Shown piece after piece: positions 49,489-57,863 of a DNA stretch of 64,000 nucleotides (position 1 is its first letter; each line of letters starts with the position of its first letter). Where the stretch lies: contig OZ257145.1 of NCBI GenBank assembly GCA_965279315.1, forward strand, positions 2,294,001-2,358,000, given 5' to 3'. The notes below the pieces were generated by a model. It was not told the DNA's origin. It saw only the letters and a list, made by a program, of their open reading frames with translations, and made no database searches. Source of the DNA: JAPWJZ01 sp965279315. Lineage in GTDB: Bacteria; Pseudomonadota; Alphaproteobacteria; Micavibrionales; UBA2020. Made by a program: the position numbers and the translations under genes.

Positions 49489-49562
49489 ATTGGCAGAACC
49501 CCTGTTTGGTACTGCCGCGACACTATACTTATGGCAAAGTTATGTCAATCGAATAACATGCC

Positions 49563-50978
49563 TCAGGCAACATCATCCAGGCGGGCAAGCGTTTCTTCTT
49601 TCCCAAGGATTTCAGCGACATGAAAGACTGACGGGCTGTTGGTCGTGCCGGTAATGGCGGCGCGCAGCGGCATCGCCACTTTACCCAGTTTCAGTTCTTT
49701 TTTGACCGAAAATTCCTTCAGCACGCTTTCGATCTGGTCATGCTTGAAATCGCTGACGGCGCCGAGCGCCTGTTTCATCTCGCCGATCAGCGCGCGCGTG
49801 GCTGGGTCCAGAACCTTGGCCGCGTCTTCGGTCAGCGGCAAGGGGCGCTGGCGGAGATAGAATAGACCGGCCTTCGCAAGGTCGATCAGTGTCTGCGCGC
49901 GTTCCTTCAAATCCTTCAACCCATGCTTCAGGCGTTGCAGGCCAAGTTCATCCGGCGCTGCGCCGAGCTCTTTTTCGAGAAAGGGTTTCAACAAGGTCAT
50001 CAGGCGGTCGTCATCGGCCAAGCGCAGGTAATGCGCATTCACATTCGCAAGCTTGGCGAAATCCATGCGGGACGGCGACTGGCCGATGTCGTTCAGTTCG
50101 AAAATCTTCATCGCTTCTTCGCTCGTGATGATTTCGGTGTCGCCATGGCCCCAGCCGAGGCGGAGCAGGTAATTGCGCATTGCTTCCGGCAGGTAACCCA
50201 TTTCGGCATAGGCCTCGACCGCGAGCGCGCCGTGGCGTTTCGACAGCTTCGCGCCATCCGGCCCGTGGATCAGCGGGATGTGGGAGAAGCTGGGCACGTT
50301 CCATTCCATCGCATCGTAAATCATGCGCTGACGGAAGGCGTTGGTCAGGTGGTCGTCGCCGCGAATGATATGCGTGATGCCCATGTCATGGTCATCGACG
50401 ACAACGGAAAGCATATAGGTCGGCGTGCCGTCGGCGCGCAGCATGACCATGTCGTCCAGTTGCGTGTAGGGGACTTTCACTTCGCCCTGCACCTGGTCCG
50501 TGATCGACATTTCGCCGTTGTTGCCGGACGGCGCCTTGATGCGCACGGCGGGCTTGCGGTCGGCGGGCGGGTTTGCGGCGTCTTTTTCCGCGCGTTCGCG
50601 CAGGATCGTGTTGAGGCCGCCGAGCGCGCTGGCGCTTTGCTGCTGCTGGCGGAGCTGCTCGAGGTCTTCGGGCGAGGTGTAGCAGAAATACGCCTTGCCG
50701 CGTTTCACCAGCTCATGCGCGACTTCCGCATGGCGGTTCATGCGTGCGAATTGAAAGATAGGCTCTTCGTCGAATTCGATGCCCAGCCAGTCGAGGCCGT
50801 TGAAGATCGCCTTTACCGCCGCATCGGTCGAGCGTGCGCGGTCGGTATCCTCGATGCGCAGCAGCAGCTTGCCGCCGTAATGGCGGGTGAACAGCCAGTT
50901 GAACAATGCCGTGCGCGCACCGCCGATATGCAGGTAGCCGGTGGGCGAGGGCGCGAAACGTGTGACGATCTGGGACAT
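49563..50978 (-). CDS. gltX: Glutamate--tRNA ligase
   Basis: Charges tRNA-Glu. The 471-residue class I enzyme has the HIGH-like motif SPTGYLHIGGARTALFNW at the N-terminus and KLSKRHG in DGAKLSKRHGALAVEAY. RIEDTDRARS, typical of GluRS, is present. The C-terminal anticodon-binding domain is of the discriminating bacterial form. Length is normal. It diverges from comEC; this gltX-comEC-lexA arrangement is common in Alphaproteobacteria. Confidence 0.97.
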   Translation of the reverse strand: MSQIVTRFAPSPTGYLHIGGARTALFNWLFTRHYGGKLLLRIEDTDRARSTDAAVKAIFNGLDWLGIEFDEEPIFQFARMNRHAEVAHELVKRGKAYFCYTSPEDLEQLRQQQQSASALGGLNTILRERAEKDAANPPADRKPAVRIKAPSGNNGEMSITDQVQGEVKVPYTQLDDMVMLRADGTPTYMLSVVVDDHDMGITHIIRGDDHLTNAFRQRMIYDAMEWNVPSFSHIPLIHGPDGAKLSKRHGALAVEAYAEMGYLPEAMRNYLLRLGWGHGDTEIITSEEAMKIFELNDIGQSPSRMDFAKLANVNAHYLRLADDDRLMTLLKPFLEKELGAAPDELGLQRLKHGLKDLKERAQTLIDLAKAGLFYLRQRPLPLTEDAAKVLDPATRALIGEMKQALGAVSDFKHDQIESVLKEFSVKKELKLGKVAMPLRAAITGTTNSPSVFHVAEILGKEETLARLDDVA

Positions 50979-51059
50979 ATAAAACCTTTCAATAAGCGCA
51001 TGGATTGTATGGGTTTAATATGCCAAACTCAACCCCTTTAGAACGTGCCGCAGTCAACG

Positions 51060-53129
51060 ATGAAAATGCCGAATTTGCTCAACGCTTTGCTGGAGGAGCG
51101 CGACCGCTGGCTGCTGTGGCTGCCGGTGCCGCTGGCGCTGGGCATTGCGTTCTATTTCAGCCTGCCGGTCGAGCCGCCGTTGCTGGCGGGGCCGGTGGCG
51201 CTCGCCATGCTGGTGGCCGTCTGGGCGCCGTTCCATGCCAATAAAGTTTTCATGCATTTCTGGGTGATCGCGCTGCTGATCGTGATGGGCTTTACGGCGG
51301 GCTGCCTGCGCACCTTGTATGTGGCGGCGCCCGTGCTGGAGAAAAAAGCCTACGGCGTGACGGTCGAGGGGCGCGTGGTGGAGGCGGTCGCGCTTGAAAA
51401 AGACTGGCGCGTCGTGCTGGACAATATTCACCTGACGGAAGGCGAAATAAAACAGAAGGCTTTGCCCGCGCGTGTACGGGTCAAATTAAAAAATAACGAT
51501 GCTGCGCGCCCGCGCGCCGGCGATACGCTGAATGTGCGCGCGGCATTGATGCCGCTGTCGCCGCCCGTTTTGCCGGGCGCGTTTGATTTCCAGCGGCATG
51601 CGTTTTTCAAGCGGCTGGGCGCGACGGGCTATGCGCTGGGCGATGCTGAAATAACGGCGAAGGGTGAGCGCGGTTTTCTTTTTGAAAACATGCGGCGTTA
51701 TATACGTGAACATATCGAAGCGAAGGTGAAGGACAAGGAACACGCCGCGCTCATCACCGCATTCATGGTGGGCGAGGATGACGGCATATCGGAAAAGACA
51801 TGGGATGTGACGCGGCTGTCGGGCATCGCCCACCTGATCGCCATTTCGGGTTCGCATTTTCTGCTGATTGGCGGTTTCGTATTTTTCATGGTGCGGGCGG
51901 CGCTCGCAGCCTTTCCCTATATCGCGCTGCGCTGGCCGATCAAGAAAATAGCGGCGGGCGCGGCAATCGCGATTGCGGTGTTTTATATGCTGCTGATCGG
52001 CGCGCCCGTGCCTGCGCAGCGTGCAGTATTGTCCGTCTGCATTATCATGGGGGCGATCATGGTGGACCGCGACCCGTTTACGTTGCGCATCGTCGCATTC
52101 TCCGCGCTTGTCATTTTGCTGTTCGAACCTGAGTCATTGCCGGGGGCGAGTTTCCAGCTTTCCTTCGCCGCCGTTGTCGGCCTTGTCGCCGTGTATGAAT
52201 CAACGCGGGACTGGTGGTCGGCGCAGTTGCACGAAGCGCCGTGGTACCGCCGTTATGCGCTGTACCTGCTGGGCTGTTTCCTGTCCACGCTGGTGGCAGG
52301 TGTTGCGACCGCGCCGTTTTCACTGTTCCATTTTTCCAGTATGTCGCTGACGGGCGGCATGATCGCGAATATCATCGCCGTGCCGATTTCTTCGTTCATC
52401 ACGTTTCCGGCGGGGCTGATTGCCTGCGTATTGATGCCGCTGGGGCTGGAGCAATGGCCGCTGTATGTGACGGAGCAAAGCCTTGCGCTGATCATGAATG
52501 TCGCCGAAACCGTGGCGGCATGGCCGCATGCGTCGCAACATGCGGATGCGTGGCCGGCAGGGTTGCTGGCATTGTTCGCGATGGGCGGATTGTGGCTGGC
52601 GGTCTGGCAGAGGCGGATGCGTTATCTCGGTCTTCTGCCGATTGTTGTTGCCTGCATCCTGATACCCCTGACGCCGCGGCCGGATATACTTATATCCAAC
52701 CGTGTTGACCTGTTCGCCGTGCGCGGGCCGGATGGCGTGTTGTGGGTATCCTCGAAAACCAAGGAAAAATTCATCCGTAACGAATGGAAAGAGCGCGAGG
52801 GCGGGCAGGGTATCGATTACTGGCCGGAAGAGGGGCAGGGGCGGGTTGTTTCCTGCGCGCCCGAGGGATGCCGGTACGAGGCCAAGGGGCACCGCGTCCT
52901 GTTCGTTATGACCAAGGGCAGCCTGCCTGAAAGCTGCGCCAGCGCCGACCTGATCCTGAGCATGGAACCGTTCAAGGATGTTGAAGAATGCCGCCGCCAG
53001 ACGGTGCTGCTCGACCGTTGGGATATCTGGCGCAAGGGGGCGCATGCCATCTATCTGTCACCCGGCGCAATGCGCATTGAAACGGTTCAGGCCGATCGGG
53101 GCAAACGCCCATGGACAGGCCGCCAGTAA
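51060..53129 (+). CDS. comEC: ComEC/Rec2-type DNA uptake channel protein
   Basis: Inner-membrane channel thought to carry single-stranded DNA during transformation. The about 690-residue protein has an N-terminal membrane pair, a DUF4131-like OB-fold region (VTVEGRVVEAVALEKDWRVV; PRAGDTLNVRAALMPLSPPV), the competence core (SGIAHLIAISGSHFLLIGGF; PAQRAVLSVCIIMGAIMVDR; FQLSFAAVVGLVAVYE) and a C-terminal remainder (LFAVRGPDGVLWVSSKTKEK) in place of a full MBL domain; no HxHxDH is present, as in many alphaproteobacterial ComEC proteins. ATG at 51060 is chosen; a GTG at 51045 is possible. Neither has a clear Shine-Dalgarno. Confidence 0.92.
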   Translation: MKMPNLLNALLEERDRWLLWLPVPLALGIAFYFSLPVEPPLLAGPVALAMLVAVWAPFHANKVFMHFWVIALLIVMGFTAGCLRTLYVAAPVLEKKAYGVTVEGRVVEAVALEKDWRVVLDNIHLTEGEIKQKALPARVRVKLKNNDAARPRAGDTLNVRAALMPLSPPVLPGAFDFQRHAFFKRLGATGYALGDAEITAKGERGFLFENMRRYIREHIEAKVKDKEHAALITAFMVGEDDGISEKTWDVTRLSGIAHLIAISGSHFLLIGGFVFFMVRAALAAFPYIALRWPIKKIAAGAAIAIAVFYMLLIGAPVPAQRAVLSVCIIMGAIMVDRDPFTLRIVAFSALVILLFEPESLPGASFQLSFAAVVGLVAVYESTRDWWSAQLHEAPWYRRYALYLLGCFLSTLVAGVATAPFSLFHFSSMSLTGGMIANIIAVPISSFITFPAGLIACVLMPLGLEQWPLYVTEQSLALIMNVAETVAAWPHASQHADAWPAGLLALFAMGGLWLAVWQRRMRYLGLLPIVVACILIPLTPRPDILISNRVDLFAVRGPDGVLWVSSKTKEKFIRNEWKEREGGQGIDYWPEEGQGRVVSCAPEGCRYEAKGHRVLFVMTKGSLPESCASADLILSMEPFKDVEECRRQTVLLDRWDIWRKGAHAIYLSPGAMRIETVQADRGKRPWTGRQ

Positions 53130-53184
53130 CGGTTGACAGATTGCCATAAAAATGGTGAATTAAGGCATCTCAACGGAGGGTGCC

Positions 53185-53424
53185 ATGACGGAATGGTCGC
53201 AGAGCGAAATCGACGATGTACGCGAAGGCACGACTGAATCCGCACGCGAACTGGCAAGGCTGAACACGAAGGCCGACCAGTCATTGGCGAATGACAAAGC
53301 CTTGTTGGAGGTATTCAAGAAAGTATCCCAGCAGCTGGATACTTTAACCAGTGAAATTCGTGAATTACGAAACGATCTTACACCGTCGCTTGATAAGCCG
53401 CGCAAACTCGGCAAACCTTCTTAA
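53185..53424 (+). CDS. Small coiled-coil protein of unknown function
   Basis: A 79-residue, hydrophilic protein dominated by a helical, probably coiled-coil stretch (NDKALLEVFKKVSQQLDTLT, then SEIRELRNDL). No membrane segment or signal. The ATG has GGAGG 7 bases upstream, which supports real expression. It lies 55 bases after comEC on the same strand and before a convergent DUF2061 gene. Confidence 0.7.
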   Translation: MTEWSQSEIDDVREGTTESARELARLNTKADQSLANDKALLEVFKKVSQQLDTLTSEIRELRNDLTPSLDKPRKLGKPS

Positions 53425-53444
53425 ATAACTTTAAGAAACTGTTA

Positions 53445-53741
53445 TTAGTGCTTGTGATCGTGTCCATCATGAGTGTGATGCGCACAGCCGGAGACGTTCC
53501 ATTCGGGTGCCGCTTGTGATGGGTGGTTTTTGCCCCACTTGATCCACGCTTTTTCATGGAAATAATACCCCACGATCTGAACCGACGGTTCCAGCATCGA
53601 AATACCGAGCGCGGTTACCAGGCTTGCCCGCAAATCATGGGTAAGAGTGTAGGTGACGAACCAGGACGCAAAAAACGAGATGGTCATGTGCATCAGACCA
53701 TAGGTCGCTGTCTTGGCAATCATCGGGAATTTCAGTTTCAT
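53445..53741 (-). CDS. DUF2061 membrane protein with histidine-rich tail
   Basis: A 98-residue protein with two hydrophobic helices (about 10-30 and 42-60; TYGLMHMTISFFASWFVTYT) and FHEKAWIKWGKN, typical of DUF2061. The tail GCAHHTHDGHDHKH carries a cysteine and six histidines and could bind a metal ion such as zinc or nickel; this tail is unusual for the family as I recall it. Start at ATG 53741; a longer reading frame exists upstream without a good site. It is encoded 106 bases after lexA. Confidence 0.8.
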   Translation of the reverse strand: MKLKFPMIAKTATYGLMHMTISFFASWFVTYTLTHDLRASLVTALGISMLEPSVQIVGYYFHEKAWIKWGKNHPSQAAPEWNVSGCAHHTHDGHDHKH

Positions 53742-53847
53742 GGCGGCTTTCTTTCCGTAATCTATGGGCGCAATATACGCCGACAGAAACCAGAAAGTAA
53801 AGCGCAACCTGAAATTTTCTAACCCTGCGGCGAAACAATGAACCGGA

Positions 53848-54540
53848 TCAGTAATTGCGGAACAGGCTCCGCAGCTTGCCCTGAATGCGCACCTGGCTGG
53901 GCGGCAAACGGATGGGCTGGTAAGCGTCGTTTTCCGGCATCAGGACGACCTGGCCGACTTCCCGGCGCAGGCGTTTCAGGGTGACTTCTTCCTCGTTCAC
54001 CAAGGCCACCACGATATCGCCGTCATTCGCGCGGTCGCATTTTTCGATGATCACGATATCGCCATCCATGATGCCGGCCTTCATCATGGAATCCCCTTCG
54101 ATCGTAAGCGCATAACAGGGCTGCATGCCCAGCATGCTCATGGGGACGCCGATGGTATCGATCTCGTCGCGCACAGCCTCGATCGGCGTGCCGGCGGCGA
54201 TTTTGCCGTGGATGGGCAGTTGGACAAGTTCGCCGGCGCCGGCATGGAAGCTGTTGGCGGGACGGAGCGATCCGGCTGCCGCAGGGGCGCGACGCGATGC
54301 CTGCTGCGCCTGCAGTGACACCACGTTTTCCGGCAGTTTCTTGACTTCAAGCGCGCGCGCCTTGTTCGGCAGGCGTTCCAGGAAGCCACGCTCCACAAGG
54401 GCGTTGATGAGGCGGTGGATGCCCGATTTGGATTTCAGGTCGAGACCGGTCTTCATTTCCTCGAAAGACGGCGAAAGGCCGGTCTTCTGGATGTAATCAT
54501 TGATATAAATGAGCAGGTCGCGCTGTTTCTTGGTGAGCAT
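53848..54540 (-). CDS. lexA: LexA repressor, SOS response
   Basis: Represses SOS genes and self-cleaves when RecA filaments form. The 230-residue protein has the N-terminal winged HTH (MLTKKQRDLLIYINDYIQKT, then LKSKSGIHRLINALVERGFL), the cleavage site Ala116-Gly117 in GKIAAGTPIEA, and the catalytic dyad Ser151 (IEGDSMMKAGI) and Lys189 (VTLKRLRRE). The linker (about 75-105) is longer and Ala/Pro-rich. ATG at 54540 is chosen because AGGGG lies 7 bases upstream; an ATG two codons earlier sits on that site. It has its own operator at 54576-54590, so it is autoregulated. Confidence 0.97.
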   Translation of the reverse strand: MLTKKQRDLLIYINDYIQKTGLSPSFEEMKTGLDLKSKSGIHRLINALVERGFLERLPNKARALEVKKLPENVVSLQAQQASRRAPAAAGSLRPANSFHAGAGELVQLPIHGKIAAGTPIEAVRDEIDTIGVPMSMLGMQPCYALTIEGDSMMKAGIMDGDIVIIEKCDRANDGDIVVALVNEEEVTLKRLRREVGQVVLMPENDAYQPIRLPPSQVRIQGKLRSLFRNY

Positions 54541-54575
54541 GGGCATTCCCCTTGTTGGATTTCTATTCTTATTTT

Positions 54576-54590
54576 GTTCTAGTTTAGTTC
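54576..54590 (-). promoter_or_regulatory. LexA (SOS) operator of lexA
   Basis: GTTC-N7-GTTC read on the plus strand (54576-54579, 7 bases, 54587-54590), the direct-repeat SOS box typical of Alphaproteobacteria, located 36 bases before the lexA ATG. It is evidence for autoregulation and for the taxonomic placement. Confidence 0.88.
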
Positions 54591-54693
54591 ACGAGTCAAG
54601 TCAAGCCTTTCCTTGTAACCCGTTCGGGCCGTGCAATTTTCGACTTGGCATTCCGGCGGCAAAAGCGCGAATATAAATGGGGTTTTGGAGTTC

Positions 54694-55734
54694 ATGAAGT
54701 ATCCGCCATACATGTTTGCATTTGCGCTTTTCGCGGCAGCCACGGTTGCTGCTGCCGATGAAGCCGCGCCGCCTGAAACGGCGTCTGTAAAAGCGCCGGA
54801 TATTGTTTGGTCCGCGCCTGCGGTTGATGTGAAAACCGCTCCCGAAGATGTCGAATGGCTGTCAACGACTGTCCAGATGCCGCCGCAACTTGCGCCGCCC
54901 CTCGGCCTGAATATTTCCTCCGATGGCGGCAGGTATCAGTACGAAGCATTGGAGCAGGGCGCGGAAAAAACCCTGCAGCCCGAGCCCATTCCGAAACAGC
55001 ACATGGCGGGCCGCAAGCCGATGATTGCGATTGTGATCGACGACATGGGGCTCGACCGGCTCCATTCCGCCCGCGCGGTCAAGCTGCCGCCCGCTGTCGT
55101 GCTGTCCTACCTGCCGTATAGCCAGAATATAAAAATGCAAACCGACGATGCCAAAAAAGCAGGGCACGAATTGATGCTCCATTTGCCGATGCAGCCGGAG
55201 CGCAAAACGGCAGACCCGGGGCCCGGTTATCTGGGCGTCGAAATGGCGCCGCTGGCGCTGCACGAACGTGTCATCAAAAACCTTGAATCCTTTGCCGGAT
55301 ATGTTGCCGTCAACAACCACATGGGCAGCAAATTCACCAAGGACAGGGACGGCCTTGCCATCGTCATGGCGGCGCTGGCGGAAAAGAAACTGATGTTCCT
55401 CGACAGCCGCACGGCGCCGGGCAGCGTCGCCGAAAAAGTGGCGCGGGAGCACGGCATGCAGTCAACGCACCGCGATGTGTTCCTTGATGATGACGTGGCG
55501 CCAGCGGCGGTGGCAAAATCATTGATACAGCTGGAGCAGGTCGCGCGCCATGCAGGCGCCGCCATTGCGATCGGGCACCCGAAGGATGTGACGCTGGCGG
55601 CGCTTGAAAAATGGCTGCCGTCGCTGGCGGCCAAGGGATATGAACTTGTGCCGGTCAGCCAGGTCATCATGCTCCGCAACGCGCCCAAAGTGACGGGCAG
55701 CGCACAGCAATCTGTCGCCAAGGCAGCGCCATGA
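54694..55734 (+). CDS. Divergent polysaccharide deacetylase family protein (YibQ/DUF610-like)
   Basis: A 346-residue exported protein (signal peptide FAFALFAAATVAAA before DEA). The deacetylase-like fold begins at MIAIVIDDMGLDRLHSARAV with the DD motif and continues with LSYLPYSQNIKMQTDDAKKA, HELMLHLPMQPERKT, VNNHMGSKFTKDRDGL and RTAPGSVAEKVAREHG. The NNHMGS and HLPMQP motifs define the divergent deacetylase group. Targets in Gram-negative envelopes are unclear. Its stop overlaps the TPR-glycosyltransferase start by 4 bases. Confidence 0.9.
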   Translation: MKYPPYMFAFALFAAATVAAADEAAPPETASVKAPDIVWSAPAVDVKTAPEDVEWLSTTVQMPPQLAPPLGLNISSDGGRYQYEALEQGAEKTLQPEPIPKQHMAGRKPMIAIVIDDMGLDRLHSARAVKLPPAVVLSYLPYSQNIKMQTDDAKKAGHELMLHLPMQPERKTADPGPGYLGVEMAPLALHERVIKNLESFAGYVAVNNHMGSKFTKDRDGLAIVMAALAEKKLMFLDSRTAPGSVAEKVAREHGMQSTHRDVFLDDDVAPAAVAKSLIQLEQVARHAGAAIAIGHPKDVTLAALEKWLPSLAAKGYELVPVSQVIMLRNAPKVTGSAQQSVAKAAP

Positions 55735-57092
55735 ACACGCACATGAAACCTGCAGACATGTTTAGAAAAGCAGCCGACCTTCTGGCGGACGAACATTACG
55801 CCGAGTCACTCGACATTTTCCGGCAGCTCCTACCGCTGGCGCCGCGCGAGCCTGCCTTGTGGGCGAATATGGGCGTGGCGCTGCGTAAGACAGACAAATA
55901 TGAAGCCGCCCTGGCCTGCACGCGCCGCGCGCTTGAGCTGGAACCGGATAATGCGTCGTTCATGACGAATGCGGGCAACTGCCTTGTGGCGCTCGACCGC
56001 AAGGACGAGGCGTTGAGGCTGCACGCTGCGGCGCTGCGGCTGTCGCCGGATGATTTTAATATCCGCCTCAATTACGCCTTTGCGCTCCGCGAATTCCTGA
56101 TGCTGGACGAGGCGCTTGAGCAGATCACGCGCGCCTGCGCCTTGCAGCCCGGCCATAACGAAGCCGCATGGGAGCGTGGCATCATCCTGCGCAGCATGGG
56201 GCGTTTCGAGGAAGGCTGGCCGGATTTCGAGGCACGCTGGAAGCGCAACCACAAAAAAGAGCCCGTCTATGGCGCGCCAAGATGGGAAGGGCAGGACCTG
56301 AACGGAAAAACGATCCTGATCAGCGAAGAGCAGGGCTATGGCGACACAATCCTTTGCATCCGCTACCTCCCGCTGGTGAAGGCAAGGGGGGCGCGCGTGC
56401 TGCTCGGCTGCCGTCCCGCGCTGCATGAATTGTTCAGGGATGTCACGGGCGTCGACCGCATTGTGGAGGCGGGGCCGCTGGGCGAGCGTTTCGATTATCA
56501 CGTGCCGATCATGAGCCTGCCGCGCATTTTCAATACCGGCCTGACGACGGTCCCGCCCGTCCCGCCGCTGGCGCTCAAGGCCAGCATTCCGCCCAAGGTC
56601 GAGGCCCTGCTTGAAACTGCAGGCGGCAGGTTGCGCGTCGGCATCGTCTGGTCGGGCAACCCCGCCTTCGCGGAAAACCGCAAGCGCGCCGTTTCGATTG
56701 ACCGTTTCCTGCCGCTGGCGGGCATACCGAATGTGCAGCTGTTCAGCCTGCAAAAAGGCCCGGGTGAAGGGCAACTGGCGGCATCCGGCGCGCAGGGGCT
56801 TATCCACGAGCTTGGCCCGTTGATGGGCAATTTTGCGGAAACGGCGGTGACGGTCCGGAAGCTGGACCTGATTATCATGACCGACAGCTCCGTTGCGCAT
56901 CTGGCGGGCAGTCTTGGTGTGCCTGTCTGGAACCTGCTGCATTACCGCCCGTATTGGCTGTATGGCATGTCGGGTGAGACGACACCCTGGTATCCCGCCA
57001 TGCGGCTGGTGCGCCAGCCCGCGCCGGGCGACTGGGATTCGGTTTTCACGCGTGTGGCGTCCGACCTTGAAAAGCTTGCATGCCAAAAGTAA
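55731..57092 (+). CDS. TPR protein with glycosyltransferase-like C-terminal domain
   Basis: A 453-residue cytoplasmic protein. Residues about 5-170 contain TPR repeats (EPALWANMGVALRKTDKYEA; NASFMTNAGNCLVALDRKDE; ). The C-terminal half is a GT-B-like fold similar to glycosyltransferase family 9 and O-GlcNAc-transferase-like proteins: TILISEEQGYGDTILCIRYL, RVGIVWSGNPAFAENRKRAV, ETAVTVRKLDLIIMTDSSVA and HLAGSLGVPVWNLLHYRPYW. Proteins with this order are common in Alphaproteobacteria; the sugar and acceptor are unknown. The RatA-like gene begins inside its last codons. Confidence 0.88.
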   Translation: MNTHMKPADMFRKAADLLADEHYAESLDIFRQLLPLAPREPALWANMGVALRKTDKYEAALACTRRALELEPDNASFMTNAGNCLVALDRKDEALRLHAAALRLSPDDFNIRLNYAFALREFLMLDEALEQITRACALQPGHNEAAWERGIILRSMGRFEEGWPDFEARWKRNHKKEPVYGAPRWEGQDLNGKTILISEEQGYGDTILCIRYLPLVKARGARVLLGCRPALHELFRDVTGVDRIVEAGPLGERFDYHVPIMSLPRIFNTGLTTVPPVPPLALKASIPPKVEALLETAGGRLRVGIVWSGNPAFAENRKRAVSIDRFLPLAGIPNVQLFSLQKGPGEGQLAASGAQGLIHELGPLMGNFAETAVTVRKLDLIIMTDSSVAHLAGSLGVPVWNLLHYRPYWLYGMSGETTPWYPAMRLVRQPAPGDWDSVFTRVASDLEKLACQK

Positions 57093-57511
57093 GCGACAGC
57101 CGCGTCATAAAAATGGCGCGCAAGGATATTTATAAACTGCTGATGGATATCGAGGCATATCCGAAATTCATCCCCTTTATCCGTGCGGCGCGCGTCCTTG
57201 AAAAGAAGGGCCACGAAACGCGCGCGGAGATCAGCATCGGTCTTGGCAATATCGGTTTTTCCTACAAATGCCTGATCACCGATGCGCCTTATGATGAAAT
57301 CAACATCGTGGACCTGGCAGGGCCTTTTAAATACCTGCGCGCGCGCCTGACATTCGAGGATGAAGGCAACGGCCGAACGCGGGTCGGATATCATTTTGAA
57401 TCGCAGTTCCGTTCCCGCACCATGAATGCGATTGCGGACCCTATATTCAACCTCAAACTCAAAACCACTTTGGCGAATGTGGAAAAATTTATATTGCGGA
57501 AAAGGCCATAA
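57080..57511 (+). CDS. RatA/Coq10-like START-domain protein
   Basis: A 143-residue protein of the SRPBCC/START fold. The motif KDIYKLLMDIEAYPKFIPFI is the hallmark of the RatA/COQ10 family, followed by AEISIGLGNIGFSYKCLITD, GPFKYLRARLTFEDEG and YHFESQFRSRTMNAIADPIF. Mitochondrial Coq10 and bacterial homologues bind ubiquinone and support respiration; E. coli RatA was reported to affect 70S assembly. The COQ10-type role is more likely here, but the sequence does not settle it. Overlaps the previous gene by 13 bases. Confidence 0.9.
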   Translation: MPKVSDSRVIKMARKDIYKLLMDIEAYPKFIPFIRAARVLEKKGHETRAEISIGLGNIGFSYKCLITDAPYDEINIVDLAGPFKYLRARLTFEDEGNGRTRVGYHFESQFRSRTMNAIADPIFNLKLKTTLANVEKFILRKRP

Positions 57512-57549
57512 CCTTAAAAACCTTGTATTTCTAGTGGCTTAAATTGTTT

Positions 57550-57574
57550 GGAACAATCTTGCCGGCCGTACGTT
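57550..57574 (+). promoter_or_regulatory. EcfG-type (general stress sigma factor) promoter
   Basis: GGAAC (57550-57554), a 16-base spacer and CGTT (57571-57574). This matches the consensus of the alphaproteobacterial EcfG general stress response. It lies 45 bases upstream of the csbD-like start, a family often stress-induced. Confidence 0.7.
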
Positions 57575-57619
57575 TGCTGCAGGACACCCAAGAACAACAA
57601 CACAACAAGGAGACATCAC

Positions 57620-57793
57620 ATGGACAAGAACCGCATCGAAGGCGCAGGCCATCAAGCCAAAGGCGCAGTGAAAGAAGCAGCTGGTAAACTGACCGGCGAC
57701 GCGAAACTGGAAGCAGAAGGCAAAGGCGAGAAACTTGCCGGCAAAGTCCAGAACGCAATCGGCGGCGCAAAAGACGCGCTGCGCGGCGAATAA
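57620..57793 (+). CDS. CsbD-family stress protein
   Basis: A 57-residue hydrophilic protein of the CsbD type (NRIEGAGHQAKGAVKEAAGK, then LTGDAKLEAEGKGEKLAGKV), the usual size for the family. CsbD proteins accumulate under general stress; their biochemical role is unknown. ATG start with AAGGAGA 7 bases upstream. The promoter just upstream is of the EcfG type, and a strong terminator follows, so it is a stand-alone stress gene. Confidence 0.93.
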   Translation: MDKNRIEGAGHQAKGAVKEAAGKLTGDAKLEAEGKGEKLAGKVQNAIGGAKDALRGE

Positions 57794-57822
57794 GTTTTCT
57801 CGCCCAGGCGAGGAAAAATGAA

Positions 57823-57855
57823 GAAGCCCGGTTGCAAAACCGGGCTTCTTTTTTT
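57823..57855 (+). terminator. Intrinsic terminator after csbD
   Basis: An 11-bp perfect stem (57823-57833 with 57838-57848), GCAA loop, and a run of seven T. A weaker hairpin CTCGC-CCAG-GCGAG sits before it. It could also serve the convergent gene 57864-58376 through its A-rich left side. Confidence 0.88.
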
Positions 57856-57863
57856 GTTTGCGA

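Noticed and set aside
53742..53807. Longer start for the DUF2061 gene at 53807
   Set aside because: The extra 22 residues add a second hydrophobic stretch not typical of the family and the start codon there would be a TTG without a visible ribosome-binding site.
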